NCBI GenBank assembly: GCA_046728155.1
Contig: JBKPDY010000037.1
Coordinates: forward strand, 1 to 26,747
Source of the DNA: CAWDLX01 sp046728155
GTDB lineage: Bacteria > Actinomycetota > Actinomycetes > Mycobacteriales > Micromonosporaceae
Reading direction: 5' to 3'
DNA: 26,747 nucleotides
Shown here one piece after another: positions 14,350-22,644 of the stretch; the first letter of the stretch is position 1, and every line of letters begins with the position of its first letter. The notes under the pieces were generated by a model, which saw nothing but the letters and a program-made list of their open reading frames with translations, was not told the DNA's origin and did no database searches. Made by a program: the position numbers and the translations under genes.

Positions 14350-15333
14350 ATGCGTGTCGTTGTCATCGGCGGAACCCGCTTCATTGGTCGCCGCATCGTA
14401 TCCGAGCTGGTGGCCCGCGGTGACGAGGTCACCATCGTCCATCGCGGCGAAACCGAGCCGGCCGATCTCATCGGGTGCCGGCACATGCATGTACCGCGAG
14501 CCGGTTTCGCCGCGGTGGCCGACGACATCCGGGCGTGGCGACCCGACGCCGTCATCGACACTCTCGCGATGACGCGTGCCGATGCCGAAGCCGTCCTGCC
14601 GTACCTGCCGGATACCCAGATCGTCGTACTGTCCAGTATGGACGTTTACGAGGCGTTCTGGCTGGTGCTGCAGGAACGCGAAGGTGAGCCGGTCCCGCTG
14701 GACGAGACATCCCGGCTGCGCAGCGTCCGTTATCCGTACGCCTTGCTCGGCGGCCGTCCGTCCGACTACGACAAGCTGGATGTCGAGCCGTCCTATGTGG
14801 AGCGAGGCGCCACCGTTCTCCGGCTGGCAATGATCTACGGCGAGCATGACCACCAGCGGCGCGAGGAGTTCATCCTTCGCCGGGTACGCGCCAGGCGTAC
14901 GCGGATTCCGATCGGCGTGGGAACGTGGCTCTGGACCCGGTGCTACGTCGGAGACGTGGCGTCGGCCGTGGTGGCCACGCTGGGTAATCCCAGGGTGTTC
15001 GGCGAGATCATCAATATCGGCGAGCCCGCGGTACGGTCGATGCGCGGCTGGGCGGAGGAGATCCTCGCTGCGGCCCAGTACTCAGGGGAGCTCGTGACGG
15101 TGTCTGATGATCTTGTCCCTGAGGATATGCGCATAACGCGGGCGGTGGCTCAACACATCGTCTTCGATGGGTACAAGGCGGTGGAACTCCTCGGCTGGCG
15201 ACCAGCCGACACCGCCGTGTCGCTTCGAGCGTCCGTCTCCTGGCACCTCGCACACCCGCCCGACAATCCGGATCCCGACTTTGGCCCGGATGACCTCGCC
15301 CTCGCCGGCCGGGTAGGCGCGGTGCCCGGTTGA
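14350..15333 (+). CDS. NAD(P)-dependent epimerase/dehydratase-like protein
   Basis: A 327-residue extended short-chain dehydrogenase-like protein. The Rossmann dinucleotide motif is GGTRFIG (7-13), with the acidic/basic pair after the second strand in VTIVHRGE. SSMDVY (95-100) carries the active-site Ser region. The usual YxxxK is not visible at the expected place: the nearest candidate is DYDKLD, Y140 and K142, a YxK spacing. The enzyme may be catalytically atypical or act as a reductase or binding protein, as in the plant CSP41/isoflavone-reductase-like branch. Substrate is unknown. A ribosome binding site is not obvious at ATG 14350. Confidence 0.82.
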   Translation: MRVVVIGGTRFIGRRIVSELVARGDEVTIVHRGETEPADLIGCRHMHVPRAGFAAVADDIRAWRPDAVIDTLAMTRADAEAVLPYLPDTQIVVLSSMDVYEAFWLVLQEREGEPVPLDETSRLRSVRYPYALLGGRPSDYDKLDVEPSYVERGATVLRLAMIYGEHDHQRREEFILRRVRARRTRIPIGVGTWLWTRCYVGDVASAVVATLGNPRVFGEIINIGEPAVRSMRGWAEEILAAAQYSGELVTVSDDLVPEDMRITRAVAQHIVFDGYKAVELLGWRPADTAVSLRASVSWHLAHPPDNPDPDFGPDDLALAGRVGAVPG

Positions 15334-15404
15334 GGCGTCGACGGTTGTCCCACATCTCGGGATCGCCGGGCCATGATCGCCGTTCGTGTATCGGGAACGA
15401 CACG

Positions 15405-15416
15405 TGTGACGTCACA
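15405..15416. promoter_or_regulatory. Perfect 12-bp palindrome TGTGACGTCACA
   Basis: The site is a complete dyad. Its half-sites look like those of CRP/FNR-family regulators (TGTGA/TCACA), but the two-base spacer is far shorter than the six bases of the classical site. It lies in non-coding DNA 72 bp after the epimerase stop. Binding is inference. Confidence 0.3.
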
Positions 15417-15535
15417 TCCCGTACCAAGGCAGCGATCTTGCCAAGGACTCCCGGAATATGGACACCGCCCAACGGCTCTGTCCGACTTTGTTCGGCCCCG
15501 AACGGATCATTGGCCATGGGCGGTGGCCCTGCCCG

Positions 15536-15573
15536 GGACCCTGGGGAGTCCCAGGTCCGCTATAGCGGACTCC
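15536..15573. terminator. Overlapping hairpins, probable bidirectional terminator
   Basis: Three mutually exclusive stems can form. GGACC(c)TGGG pairs with CCCAGGTCC (15536-15558), with a 4-nt loop and one bulged base. The 16-bp perfect palindrome GTCCGCTATAGCGGAC lies at 15555-15570. GGAGTCC (15545-15551) can instead pair with GGACTCC (15567-15573). They share bases, so only one can form at a time. The position between convergent genes suits a terminator without a U-tract. Confidence 0.5.
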
Positions 15574-15687
15574 ACATGACCCAGCCGCCACACCAGCAGC
15601 ACGCGCGAAGGGCCATGGCTACCTATTTCAAATGCGCCCGAGAGTCGCCGCCCTACGGTTCCTGAGCTCGGCGTTTTGGGGGCGGCG

Positions 15688-17811
15688 TCAGTTGCGTGCG
15701 GCGTCCATCTGACGCAGTTCTCTCTTCAGTTCGGCCACCTCATCGCGGATACGCGCCGCCAACTCGAACTGGAGCTCCCGAGCCGCGCCCAGCATCTGAT
15801 CGGTCAGATCCTGGATCAGCTTGGTCATCTCGGCGCGCGCCATGCCTTCGGTCGGGGTGGCGATCGCGCGGGCTCGGCTGCGGGTCTCCTTGACCGGGGC
15901 CTTTCCGCGTGACATCTGGCGACCGCCGCCACCGATGATGGCCCCGCCAGGGCCGTGACCGGCCAGCGACCCCTCGGTGTCCTCCGCTTCACGGTAGATG
16001 TCGTCGAGGATGTCGCCGATCTTCTTGCGCAACGGCTGCGGGTCGATCCCGTTCGCCTCGTTGAAGGCGACCTGCTTGGCCCGCCGGCGGTTCGTCTCGT
16101 CGATCGCGTTCGCCATCGACGGGGTCACCTTGTCGGCGTACATGTGGACCTGGCCGGAGACGTTACGGGCGGCCCGGCCGATCGTCTGGATCAGCGACGT
16201 ACCGGATCGCAGGAAGCCTTCCTTGTCGGCGTCCAGAATGGACACCAGCGACACCTCGGGCAGGTCGAGGCCCTCGCGCAGCAGGTTGATGCCGACCAGG
16301 ACGTCGAAGTCACCCCGGCGCAGTTCCCGGAGCAGCTCCACCCGGCGGAGAGTGTCCACTTCGGAGTGAAGGTAACGGACGCGTATGCCATGTTCGAGCA
16401 GATAATCGGTCAGGTCCTCCGACATCTTCTTGGTCAGTGTGGTCACCAGGACCCGTTCGTCGCGTGCCGTCCGGACCGCGATCTCGTGCATCAGGTCGTC
16501 GATCTGACCCTTGGTCGGCTTGACCACGACCTCCGGGTCGACCAGGCCGGTCGGCCGGATCACCTGCTCGACCACGTGAGACTTGACTTTCCGCATCTCC
16601 CACGGCCCCGGCGTGGCGGACAGATAGACCGTCTGTCCCACCCGATCGGTGAACTCGTCGAAGCGCAACGGCCGGTTGTCCGCCGCGGAGGGCAGACGGA
16701 AGCCGTGTTCGATCAGGGTACGTTTGCGCGAGGCGTCGCCTTCGTACATGCCCCCGATCTGCGGCACCGTCACGTGCGACTCGTCGATGACGGTGAGGAA
16801 GTCATCGGGGAAGTAGTCGAGCAGGCAGTGGGGAGCGCTGCCAGCCTCACGGCCGTCGATATGTCGCGAGTAGTTCTCGATTCCGGAGCAGAAACCGACC
16901 TGACGCATCATCTCGATGTCGTAGGTGGTGCGCATCCGCAGTCGTTGCGCCTCGAGCAGTTTGCCCAGCCGCTCCAGCTCCGCCAGCCGCTCCTCCAGCT
17001 CGGCCTCGATCCCCCGGATTGCCCGCTCCATCCGTCCCGGCCCGGCCGTGTAGTGCGTCGCCGGGAAGATGAGCAGCTGATCCACCTCCTTGACCACGTC
17101 GCCGGTGAGCGGGTGCAGGTAGTAGAGCTTCTCCACCTCGTCTCCGAAGAGTTCGACCCGCACGGCTAGCTCCTCGTAAGCGGGAATGATCTCCAGCGTG
17201 TCCCCCCGAACCCGGAAGGTGCCCCGGTTGAACGCGAGGTCGTTGCGCGTGTACTGGATATCGACGAGTCGGCGCAGGAGTTTGTCGCGCTCCAGCTCGG
17301 TGCCGATCTCCAACTTGACCGACCGGTCGAGGTACTCCTGTGGAGTGCCGAGGCCATAGATCGCCGACACGGTCGCCACGACGATCACGTCACGCCGCGT
17401 CAGCAGCGACATGGTGGCCGAGTGGCGCAGCCGCTCGACCTCTTCGTTGATTGACGAGTCTTTTTCGATGTAGGTGTCGGTCTGAGGGATGTACGCCTCA
17501 GGTTGGTAGTAGTCGTAGTACGAGACGAAGTACTCCACGGCGTTGCCGGGCATCAGCTCGCGGAACTCCTTGGCCAGCTGGGCGGCGAGCGTCTTGTTCG
17601 GCGCGAGGACCAGTGTCGGGCGCTGCAGCCGCTCGACCAGCCAGGCGGTGGTGGCGCTCTTGCCCGTCCCCGTCGCCCCGAGGAGAACGACATGGCGGTC
17701 GCCGCTCTTGACCCGCTTGGTCATCTCCTCGATGGCGGTCGGCTGATCACCAGAGGGCTGGTAGTCGCTGACCACCTTGAAGGTGCCGTCGAGGCGCGGG
17801 ATGTCCAGCAT
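15688..17811 (-). CDS. uvrB: Excinuclease ABC subunit B (UvrB)
   Basis: This 707-residue protein is the damage-verifying helicase-like subunit of nucleotide excision repair, loaded by UvrA and recruiting UvrC. Walker A is GATGTGKS at 45-52. The DNA-threading beta-hairpin region YYDYYQPEAYIPQTDTYIEKD follows at about 97-117. The helicase motif II is IDESH in TVIDESHVTVPQ, and motif VI lies in QTIGRAARN. The C-terminal UVR domain, which contacts UvrC, is in IQDLTDQMLGAARELQFELA near 665-685. Length and N-terminus (MLDIPRLDGTFKVVSDYQPSGDQ) are normal. The ATG is preceded by only a weak AGG. It is downstream of coaE on the same strand, but 444 bp away, so it likely has its own promoter. Confidence 0.98.
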   Translation of the reverse strand: MLDIPRLDGTFKVVSDYQPSGDQPTAIEEMTKRVKSGDRHVVLLGATGTGKSATTAWLVERLQRPTLVLAPNKTLAAQLAKEFRELMPGNAVEYFVSYYDYYQPEAYIPQTDTYIEKDSSINEEVERLRHSATMSLLTRRDVIVVATVSAIYGLGTPQEYLDRSVKLEIGTELERDKLLRRLVDIQYTRNDLAFNRGTFRVRGDTLEIIPAYEELAVRVELFGDEVEKLYYLHPLTGDVVKEVDQLLIFPATHYTAGPGRMERAIRGIEAELEERLAELERLGKLLEAQRLRMRTTYDIEMMRQVGFCSGIENYSRHIDGREAGSAPHCLLDYFPDDFLTVIDESHVTVPQIGGMYEGDASRKRTLIEHGFRLPSAADNRPLRFDEFTDRVGQTVYLSATPGPWEMRKVKSHVVEQVIRPTGLVDPEVVVKPTKGQIDDLMHEIAVRTARDERVLVTTLTKKMSEDLTDYLLEHGIRVRYLHSEVDTLRRVELLRELRRGDFDVLVGINLLREGLDLPEVSLVSILDADKEGFLRSGTSLIQTIGRAARNVSGQVHMYADKVTPSMANAIDETNRRRAKQVAFNEANGIDPQPLRKKIGDILDDIYREAEDTEGSLAGHGPGGAIIGGGGRQMSRGKAPVKETRSRARAIATPTEGMARAEMTKLIQDLTDQMLGAARELQFELAARIRDEVAELKRELRQMDAARN

Positions 17812-18255
17812 GACTCAAACCTACGCCGGGCGTACGACAGAAACCGCGGACCAGGAGTTGCTACGCTCCCGGCGATCAAGCCAGCCACCGGACCGCCCGT
17901 CCCGTCGGGCCTGTTTACTCAGGGTTGTCGATCCTTACCGAAGATTACGATTGTCTCCCGCCGATGGGCGCGCTACCGTCGACGCGTAGGCCGCCCGCGG
18001 CGGCCGACCGGCACTGACCAGGCCACCACACCGGTCTGGTTGATGTCGGCGTTCGGGTCAGCAGCCCCGGTGACGCGTCAGCGTCCCGATGGGCGCCCCG
18101 AGCGGACGAACGCGGTGCGCAACGCACTCCGGTGCGCCGCACGCAACTCGCCGGCCGTCGCGGGTGGCCCGTTGCGCCGCTTGGCACCGATCGAGCACCG
18201 GAGCCTTGTCACCGACCGAACCTGCTCAACACCGCGATGGAGACCGCCCAGGACA
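17812..18255. other. 444-bp gap between coaE and uvrB
   Basis: No recognised gene. A 64-codon minus-strand frame (18078-18272) starts inside the end of coaE and has mostly G/C third positions, but the plus strand shows the same bias, so it is not decisive. TAGGTT at 17818-17823 on the minus strand, close to the uvrB ATG, may be a -10 element. No SOS-type TCGAAC-N4-GTTCGA box was found. Confidence 0.4.
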
Positions 18256-18855
18256 CTATGCGGCCGGCCCATGTGGCAACTCGCGCCACACGGCTTCGAC
18301 GGCCTCGCGCAGCTCAGCCTCGGTCCCGTCGTTGACGATCACAATGTCGGCGACCGCCCTGCGCTGCTCATCGGTGGCCTGAGCGGCCATCCGCGCCCTG
18401 GCCTCTTCGGCGGTCATGCCACGCGAGCGCATTAAACGTGAGATGCGTGTCTCCTCGTCGGCGAGCACCACGATGACTCGGTCGTAACCGCCGGCCAGAC
18501 CGGACTCGACCAACAACGGCACGTCATTGACGACCACCGCGTCGGCCGGGGCGCTCGCGGCCACCTCAGCGAGCCGCGCGCGTACCCGAGGATGGATGAT
18601 CTCCTCAAGAGTTCGTCGCTTCCCTTCGTCGTCGAAGACGATCGCAGCCAACGCTCGCCGGTCCAGACGCCCGTCAGCCGCGAGCACCGCGTCACCGAAC
18701 GCCCCCACAACCTCGGCCAGCGCGTTGGTTCCCGGCTCGACAACGTCCCGGGCCAGCTGATCGGAGTCCACAACGATCGCGCCCAACGACCCGAGCATGG
18801 CGGCGACGGTGGTCTTGCCTGAGCCGATGCCACCCGTTAGGCCGACAATGAGCAC
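18256..18855 (-). CDS. coaE: Dephospho-CoA kinase
   Basis: A 199-residue P-loop kinase catalysing the last step of coenzyme A synthesis, ATP-dependent 3'-phosphorylation of dephospho-CoA. It opens with VLIVGLTGGIGSGKTTVA, where GGIGSGKT is Walker A. DSDQLARDVVEPG carries the conserved Asp of the CoA-binding site. IIHPRVRARL and VVNDVPLLVESGL are typical core motifs. The GTG at 18855 was chosen because the first strand starts immediately there; the frame remains open for 34 more codons, but these are Arg-rich and cross the rpsA terminator hairpin. It lies downstream of rpsA on the same strand, the order usual in actinobacteria. Confidence 0.95.
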   Translation of the reverse strand: MLIVGLTGGIGSGKTTVAAMLGSLGAIVVDSDQLARDVVEPGTNALAEVVGAFGDAVLAADGRLDRRALAAIVFDDEGKRRTLEEIIHPRVRARLAEVAASAPADAVVVNDVPLLVESGLAGGYDRVIVVLADEETRISRLMRSRGMTAEEARARMAAQATDEQRRAVADIVIVNDGTEAELREAVEAVWRELPHGPAA

Positions 18856-18918
18856 CAGGCAAGTCTGCCAGGTGTCACGCCGCCACCGCCTGCCACGCTC
18901 CATCCGCCCAGGACGTGG

Positions 18919-18948
18919 CCTCCCGCCGACCGCGAGGTCGGCGGGAGG
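18919..18948 (-). terminator. Terminator hairpin after rpsA
   Basis: A perfect 12-bp stem (CCTCCCGCCGAC / GTCGGCGGGAGG) with a 6-nt loop lies 12 bp past the rpsA stop and ahead of coaE. There is no U-tract, as is common in actinobacteria. It probably attenuates rpsA readthrough into coaE. Confidence 0.75.
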
Positions 18949-18960
18949 GACGGTCACCTG

Positions 18961-20451
18961 TCAGCCCTTGCCGCCGGCCAGCTTCTCCTTGAGCGCGGCC
19001 AGCGCCTCGTCGGTCGCGAGTGTGCCCTGCGGCTCCTCGGCCGGCTTCGCCGCCGCAGCGGGCGGTGCGGACGCCGGAGCCGCGGCACTGTCGGCGGCCG
19101 GAGTGGGCGCTTCGGCGTCGGCCGCGCGGGCCGACTGCACCTGTTTGGTGTGCGCCTCCCAGCGGCTGCGGGCGTCGGCGTACTGCCTCTCCCACGCCTC
19201 TCGCTGCTTGTCGAAGCCCTCTAACCACTCGCCCGTCTCGGGGTCGAATCCGTCGGGATAGACGTAGTTACCTTCGGCGTCGTAGGTGGCAGCCATGCCG
19301 TACAGGGTGGGGTCGAAGTGCTCCTCCCCTTCGACAAAGCCTTCGTTGGCCTGCTTCAAGGAGAGGGATATCCGCCGCCGTTCAAGATCGATGTCGATGA
19401 CTTTCACCATGACGTCCGAGCCGACCTGGACGACCTGCTCGGGTATCTCGACATGACGCTCAGCCAGCTCGGAGATATGAACCAGGCCCTCGATGCCGTC
19501 GTCGACGCGAACGAACGCACCGAACGGCACCAGCTTGGTGACCTTGCCAGGGACGATCTGCTGGATCGCGTGCGTGCGGGCGAACTGACGCCACGGATCT
19601 TCCTGGGTCGCCTTGAGCGAAAGGGAGACCCGCTCGCGGTCCAGGTCGACGTCGAGCACCTCGACCTCGACCTCCTGGCCGACCTCGACCACCTCGGACG
19701 GGTGGTCAATGTGCTTCCAGGACAGTTCGGAGACGTGTACGAGACCGTCGACGCCGCCAAGGTCGACGAAGGCACCGAAGTTCACGATGCTCGAGACGAC
19801 GCCCTTGCGCACCTGGCCCTTGGCGAGCTTGTTGAGGAACTCACTGCGCACTTCGGACTGGGTCTGCTCGAGATAGGCGCGACGGGACAGCACAACGTTG
19901 TTGCGATTCTTGTCGAGCTCAATGATCTTGGCCTCGAGCTCGCGCCCGACGTACGGCTGAAGATCACGGACCCGGCGCATCTCGACCAGTGACGCCGGCA
20001 GGAAGCCGCGCAACCCTATATCGATGATGAGGCCGCCCTTGACCACCTCGATGACCGCGCCGCGGACGACGCCGTCCTCCTCCTTGATCTTCTCGATCGT
20101 GCCCCAGGCGCGCTCGTACTGCGCCCTCTTCTTCGACAGGATCAGGCGGCCTTCCTTGTCCTCCTTGGTGAGGACGAGGGCTTCCACATGGTCGCCGACC
20201 TTGACCACCTCGGACGGGTCGACGTCGTGCTTGATCGACAGTTCGCGCGAGGGGATGACCCCCTCGGTCTTGTAGCCGATGTCGAGCAGGACCTCGTCCC
20301 GGTCGACCTTGACGACGGTGCCTTCGACAATGTCGCCGTCATTGAAGTACTTGATGGTCTCGTCGATCGCGGCGAGAAACGCTTCCTCTGAGCCGATGTC
20401 GTCAACGGCGACCTTGGGCGCGGTCGAGGGTGCTTCGGTACTGCTCGTCAT
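18961..20451 (-). CDS. rpsA: 30S ribosomal protein S1
   Basis: A 496-residue S1 protein that binds mRNA and helps initiation on the 30S subunit. Four S1 RNA-binding domains are visible in order: GDIVEGTVVKVDRDEVLLDIG, VVRGAVIEVVKGGLIIDIGLRG, GQVRKGVVSSIVNFGAFVDLG and GKVTKLVPFGAFVRVDDGIEG. Four domains is the actinobacterial number. The last ~130 residues form an acidic and then Ala/Pro-rich tail (ADAEAPTPAADSAAAPASA) with a short helical end. ATG 20451 (MTSSTEAPSTAPKVAVDDIG) fits the family N-terminus; GGAG lies 11 nt upstream. The open frame to 20700 is an extension without similarity. Confidence 0.97.
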   Translation of the reverse strand: MTSSTEAPSTAPKVAVDDIGSEEAFLAAIDETIKYFNDGDIVEGTVVKVDRDEVLLDIGYKTEGVIPSRELSIKHDVDPSEVVKVGDHVEALVLTKEDKEGRLILSKKRAQYERAWGTIEKIKEEDGVVRGAVIEVVKGGLIIDIGLRGFLPASLVEMRRVRDLQPYVGRELEAKIIELDKNRNNVVLSRRAYLEQTQSEVRSEFLNKLAKGQVRKGVVSSIVNFGAFVDLGGVDGLVHVSELSWKHIDHPSEVVEVGQEVEVEVLDVDLDRERVSLSLKATQEDPWRQFARTHAIQQIVPGKVTKLVPFGAFVRVDDGIEGLVHISELAERHVEIPEQVVQVGSDVMVKVIDIDLERRRISLSLKQANEGFVEGEEHFDPTLYGMAATYDAEGNYVYPDGFDPETGEWLEGFDKQREAWERQYADARSRWEAHTKQVQSARAADAEAPTPAADSAAAPASAPPAAAAKPAEEPQGTLATDEALAALKEKLAGGKG

Positions 20452-20608
20452 GTGGGCAATTGCTCCGGTGGATTGGATGTCGTACAAACGGTGCGCACGC
20501 CGCAAGCCCGTCGCAGCACACTCCCGCCGACCAAGGTGATCACGGAATTGTGGAGCGACCACGAGCCTGCTCCCTGCTGAGGTCGCAGCCTGCGAGTGTG
20601 CAACGCAC

Positions 20609-20639
20609 AGCTTACGCTGCCTGGTACCAGACGGTCCAA
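20609..20639 (-). promoter_or_regulatory. Candidate rpsA promoter
   Basis: On the minus strand TTGGAC (20639-20634) and TAAGCT (20614-20609) are separated by 19 bp, in the 256-bp gap upstream of rpsA. This would leave an untranslated leader of about 150 nt. The spacing is slightly long and the call is tentative. Confidence 0.3.
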
Positions 20640-20707
20640 CCCTCTCCGAAGGCTCATCGGCGGTCTGCCCGAAAACCGGCGCGCCCCGAGGGACAGGCAC
20701 GAATCAC

Positions 20708-21520
20708 CTAAGCGCCCTTAGTGGTGATGTAGATGGCGGTACCGGGAAACAGCCGACCTCGTAACGGGCTCCACTGCCCCCAGATCATCTCGTGACCATC
20801 CGGCCACTCGGGCTCGACCACGTCCCACACCGTGAACCCGGCAGCGACCAGTTCGCGCACCCGATCGCCGATGGTCCTGTGGTGCTCCACATAGGTCGGC
20901 CGGCCGTCGCGGTCGAACTCGATATATGGGCTGCGGTCGAAGTACGACTGCACCGCGGTCAGCCCCGACGGGCCCGGGTCGTCGCGGAAGATCCAGCGCA
21001 TCGGGTGGGTCGTGGCGAACACCCACCGACCGCCCGGCCGCAGCACCCTCGCCACCTCTCGCATCAGGGCGGCGGAATCATCGACGAACGGAACCGCCCC
21101 GAACGCGGTGAACGCGATGTCGAAGCTCTCGGCCCGTACGGGTAGCGCCATCGCATCGGCTTGAACGAGCCACGGTCGCAGCCCGGTCTCGTCGTTGCCC
21201 GTGCGGGCGTGTCGCAGCATTCCCGCCGACAGGTCCAGTGCGAGCACCTGGGCCCCCTGGATCACCAGCCAGCGCGCGGCTGCGGCAGCGCCGCAGCCGA
21301 CCTCGAGTACCCGCTTGCCGGCGACCGGGCCGAGCAGCCCGACATCGGCCTCGCGCAGGCCTTCCGGACACCAGCGCAGGTCGGAAACCCCGAGGAAGGC
21401 GCCGTGGTCGGCCTGGTAGTTGTCGGCGTCGAGGTCCCACCAGTACCGCGCCGCCCGCCGGTTGGCCGTCGTGCCGATCCGGCGCCGGGCCGCGCGCGCC
21501 GCGTCCGGTTCGCTCGTCAC
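20708..21520 (-). CDS. Class I SAM-dependent methyltransferase
   Basis: A 270-residue methyltransferase. Motif I is VLEVGCGAAAAARWL (about 71-85), the SAM-binding Gly-rich loop. The acidic end of strand two is in VLALDLSAGML, motif II in SFDIAFTAFGAVPFVDD, and motif III in REVARVLRPGGRWVFATTHP. The extension RYWWDLDADNYQADHGAFLG at the N-terminus and the C-terminal YVEHHRTIGD region match my recollection of an actinobacterial group found beside rpsA. Substrate is unknown. The GTG at 21520 has no Shine-Dalgarno sequence; TACGGT 7 nt upstream suggests leaderless transcription starting at the GTG. Confidence 0.88.
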   Translation of the reverse strand: MTSEPDAARAARRRIGTTANRRAARYWWDLDADNYQADHGAFLGVSDLRWCPEGLREADVGLLGPVAGKRVLEVGCGAAAAARWLVIQGAQVLALDLSAGMLRHARTGNDETGLRPWLVQADAMALPVRAESFDIAFTAFGAVPFVDDSAALMREVARVLRPGGRWVFATTHPMRWIFRDDPGPSGLTAVQSYFDRSPYIEFDRDGRPTYVEHHRTIGDRVRELVAAGFTVWDVVEPEWPDGHEMIWGQWSPLRGRLFPGTAIYITTKGA

Positions 21521-21527
21521 AGGTCAT

Positions 21528-21533
21528 ACCGTA
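21528..21533 (-). promoter_or_regulatory. Putative -10 element for leaderless methyltransferase transcript
   Basis: TACGGT is followed after exactly 7 nt by the GTG start of the methyltransferase. That is the spacing expected when transcription begins at the start codon. No good -35 is visible. Confidence 0.35.
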
Positions 21534-21555
21534 TGGCGGCGTTTCCCCAGCCCGT

Positions 21556-22596
21556 TCAGAGGATGCCTCGTGCCTGGAAGGCCGCTCGGACGGTGTTGGC
21601 CGCCGAGTTCCCGTATAGACGCTGGGCCGTGGCTACCGTCGCCGTCGCCGCCGCCGCGAACGTGGTATCGGGGGCGAAGGCGAACTGGGCATCGACGATC
21701 ACGGTGCTGCCACGGGTGTCGCCGAGGCCGGTTCGGATGTCCCACAACGCACGGGACCAGATCTCGCCGTCCGCGTGGACCTCGCCGACGACATCGTCCG
21801 GGTAGTGCAAGGTTGCGTCCAGACGGCGCAGACAGTGCGGGACTGTCCTGGTGTACGACGTGGAATCCCAGTCCGCCACGCATGCCTCCGGCGTCAGCGT
21901 CGGCACGCCGCTGGCCCAACTCGTCACCGCGACGGCGAGGTAGTCGCTGAAGCCCTCGCCGATGGATCCGGCCTCCTCGCTGGTGCCGAAGCCGGCCACC
22001 TGACCGTCCTGGACCGAGTGGCCGTACTCGTGCACGATCACCTCAGCGTCCTCCGCGTCGTCGACGCCGCCCTTGCCGAGGGTGATGTTCGCCTTGTCGT
22101 CGCGGAAGAACGAGTTGTCCCCGCCGAACTGGTCGATCCGCAGCTCGATCTGGCGCTGGTTGACCGGCGGCAGAGCCGAGCCGAATCCGAGGTGCTGGAG
22201 GTACAGCTGCGCGGTGGTCACCCAGTGGTACCCCATCACCTGTTCAAACTGGTCACTGTCGCGGTGGAAGGCCGGGAAGGCGCCGTCAACCGCCATCGCG
22301 GCCTTTCCGGTACTGCTCTTGACGCGCACGTACGCGCCGGTCAGGCCGCCGGAGGCGTCGAGTCGGGTCAGTGTCACCTGGTGGTAGGCGGGCGCAAACA
22401 CGGGGAGGTCGGCGTCCTTGCTGTCGGTCAGCGACTCAATGCCCAGCTGCTGGACCGGGTTGGGGAAAAACACCGTTGCCGTGGCCGAGTGTGCGTACGG
22501 ATCGGAGGCCGCGACGCTTGACGTGCTGGTGAGCGTGAGGGCCCCGGCCAGGGCCACGGCTGTCGCTGCGACGAGTACAACGCCACGTATCCGCAT
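21556..22596 (-). CDS. Secreted M36 (fungalysin)-like zinc metalloprotease
   Basis: The 346-residue precursor has a signal peptide at 1-30 (basic start, hydrophobic ALAGAL core, AxA-type end near SVAASDP). The zinc site is HEYGH at 189-193 in VIVHEYGHSVQDG. The third ligand is E214 in GSIGEGFSDYLAV, the gluzincin arrangement. VHADGEIWSRALWDI (273-287) matches the downstream M36 motif. It is shorter than fungal fungalysins and has no large inhibitory propeptide, so it is a compact bacterial version. AAAGGG is 8 nt upstream of ATG 22596. It lies 48 bp after the deacetylase-GT2 gene, with a small hairpin in between, and 35 bp before the methyltransferase. Confidence 0.88.
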   Translation of the reverse strand: MRIRGVVLVAATAVALAGALTLTSTSSVAASDPYAHSATATVFFPNPVQQLGIESLTDSKDADLPVFAPAYHQVTLTRLDASGGLTGAYVRVKSSTGKAAMAVDGAFPAFHRDSDQFEQVMGYHWVTTAQLYLQHLGFGSALPPVNQRQIELRIDQFGGDNSFFRDDKANITLGKGGVDDAEDAEVIVHEYGHSVQDGQVAGFGTSEEAGSIGEGFSDYLAVAVTSWASGVPTLTPEACVADWDSTSYTRTVPHCLRRLDATLHYPDDVVGEVHADGEIWSRALWDIRTGLGDTRGSTVIVDAQFAFAPDTTFAAAATATVATAQRLYGNSAANTVRAAFQARGIL

Positions 22597-22615
22597 GCTT
22601 TGTGCCCTTTCAGTC

Positions 22616-22632
22616 AGCCTGAACGGCAGGCT
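22616..22632 (-). terminator. Small hairpin between deacetylase-GT2 and protease genes
   Basis: AGCCTG-aacgg-CAGGCT forms a perfect 6-bp stem with a 5-nt loop, 12 bp past the upstream stop. It could be a weak terminator or an mRNA-stability stem separating the two genes. Confidence 0.4.
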
Positions 22633-22644
22633 AGTCCGTCATCG

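Larger units (their letters stand above)
15334..15687. other. 354-bp structured intergenic region between convergent epimerase and uvrB
   Basis: No convincing protein gene is seen; the longest frames are basic or overlap the epimerase and have mixed third-position composition. The region holds a 12-bp palindrome near its start and a cluster of overlapping hairpins about 130 bp later, each listed separately. Confidence 0.6.

Noticed and set aside
15011..15517. A minus-strand small gene starting MANDPFGAEQ
   Set aside because: Third-position composition is mixed, most of it lies antisense to the epimerase, and no ribosome binding site or family was recognised.
15955..17169. A 404-codon plus-strand frame antisense to uvrB
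   Set aside because: The opposite strand encodes an unambiguous UvrB; the frame is His/Leu/Asp-rich in the manner of codon-complement shadows.
17812..18255. An SOS (LexA) box ahead of uvrB
   Set aside because: No TCGAAC-N4-GTTCGA-like dyad was seen in the gap.
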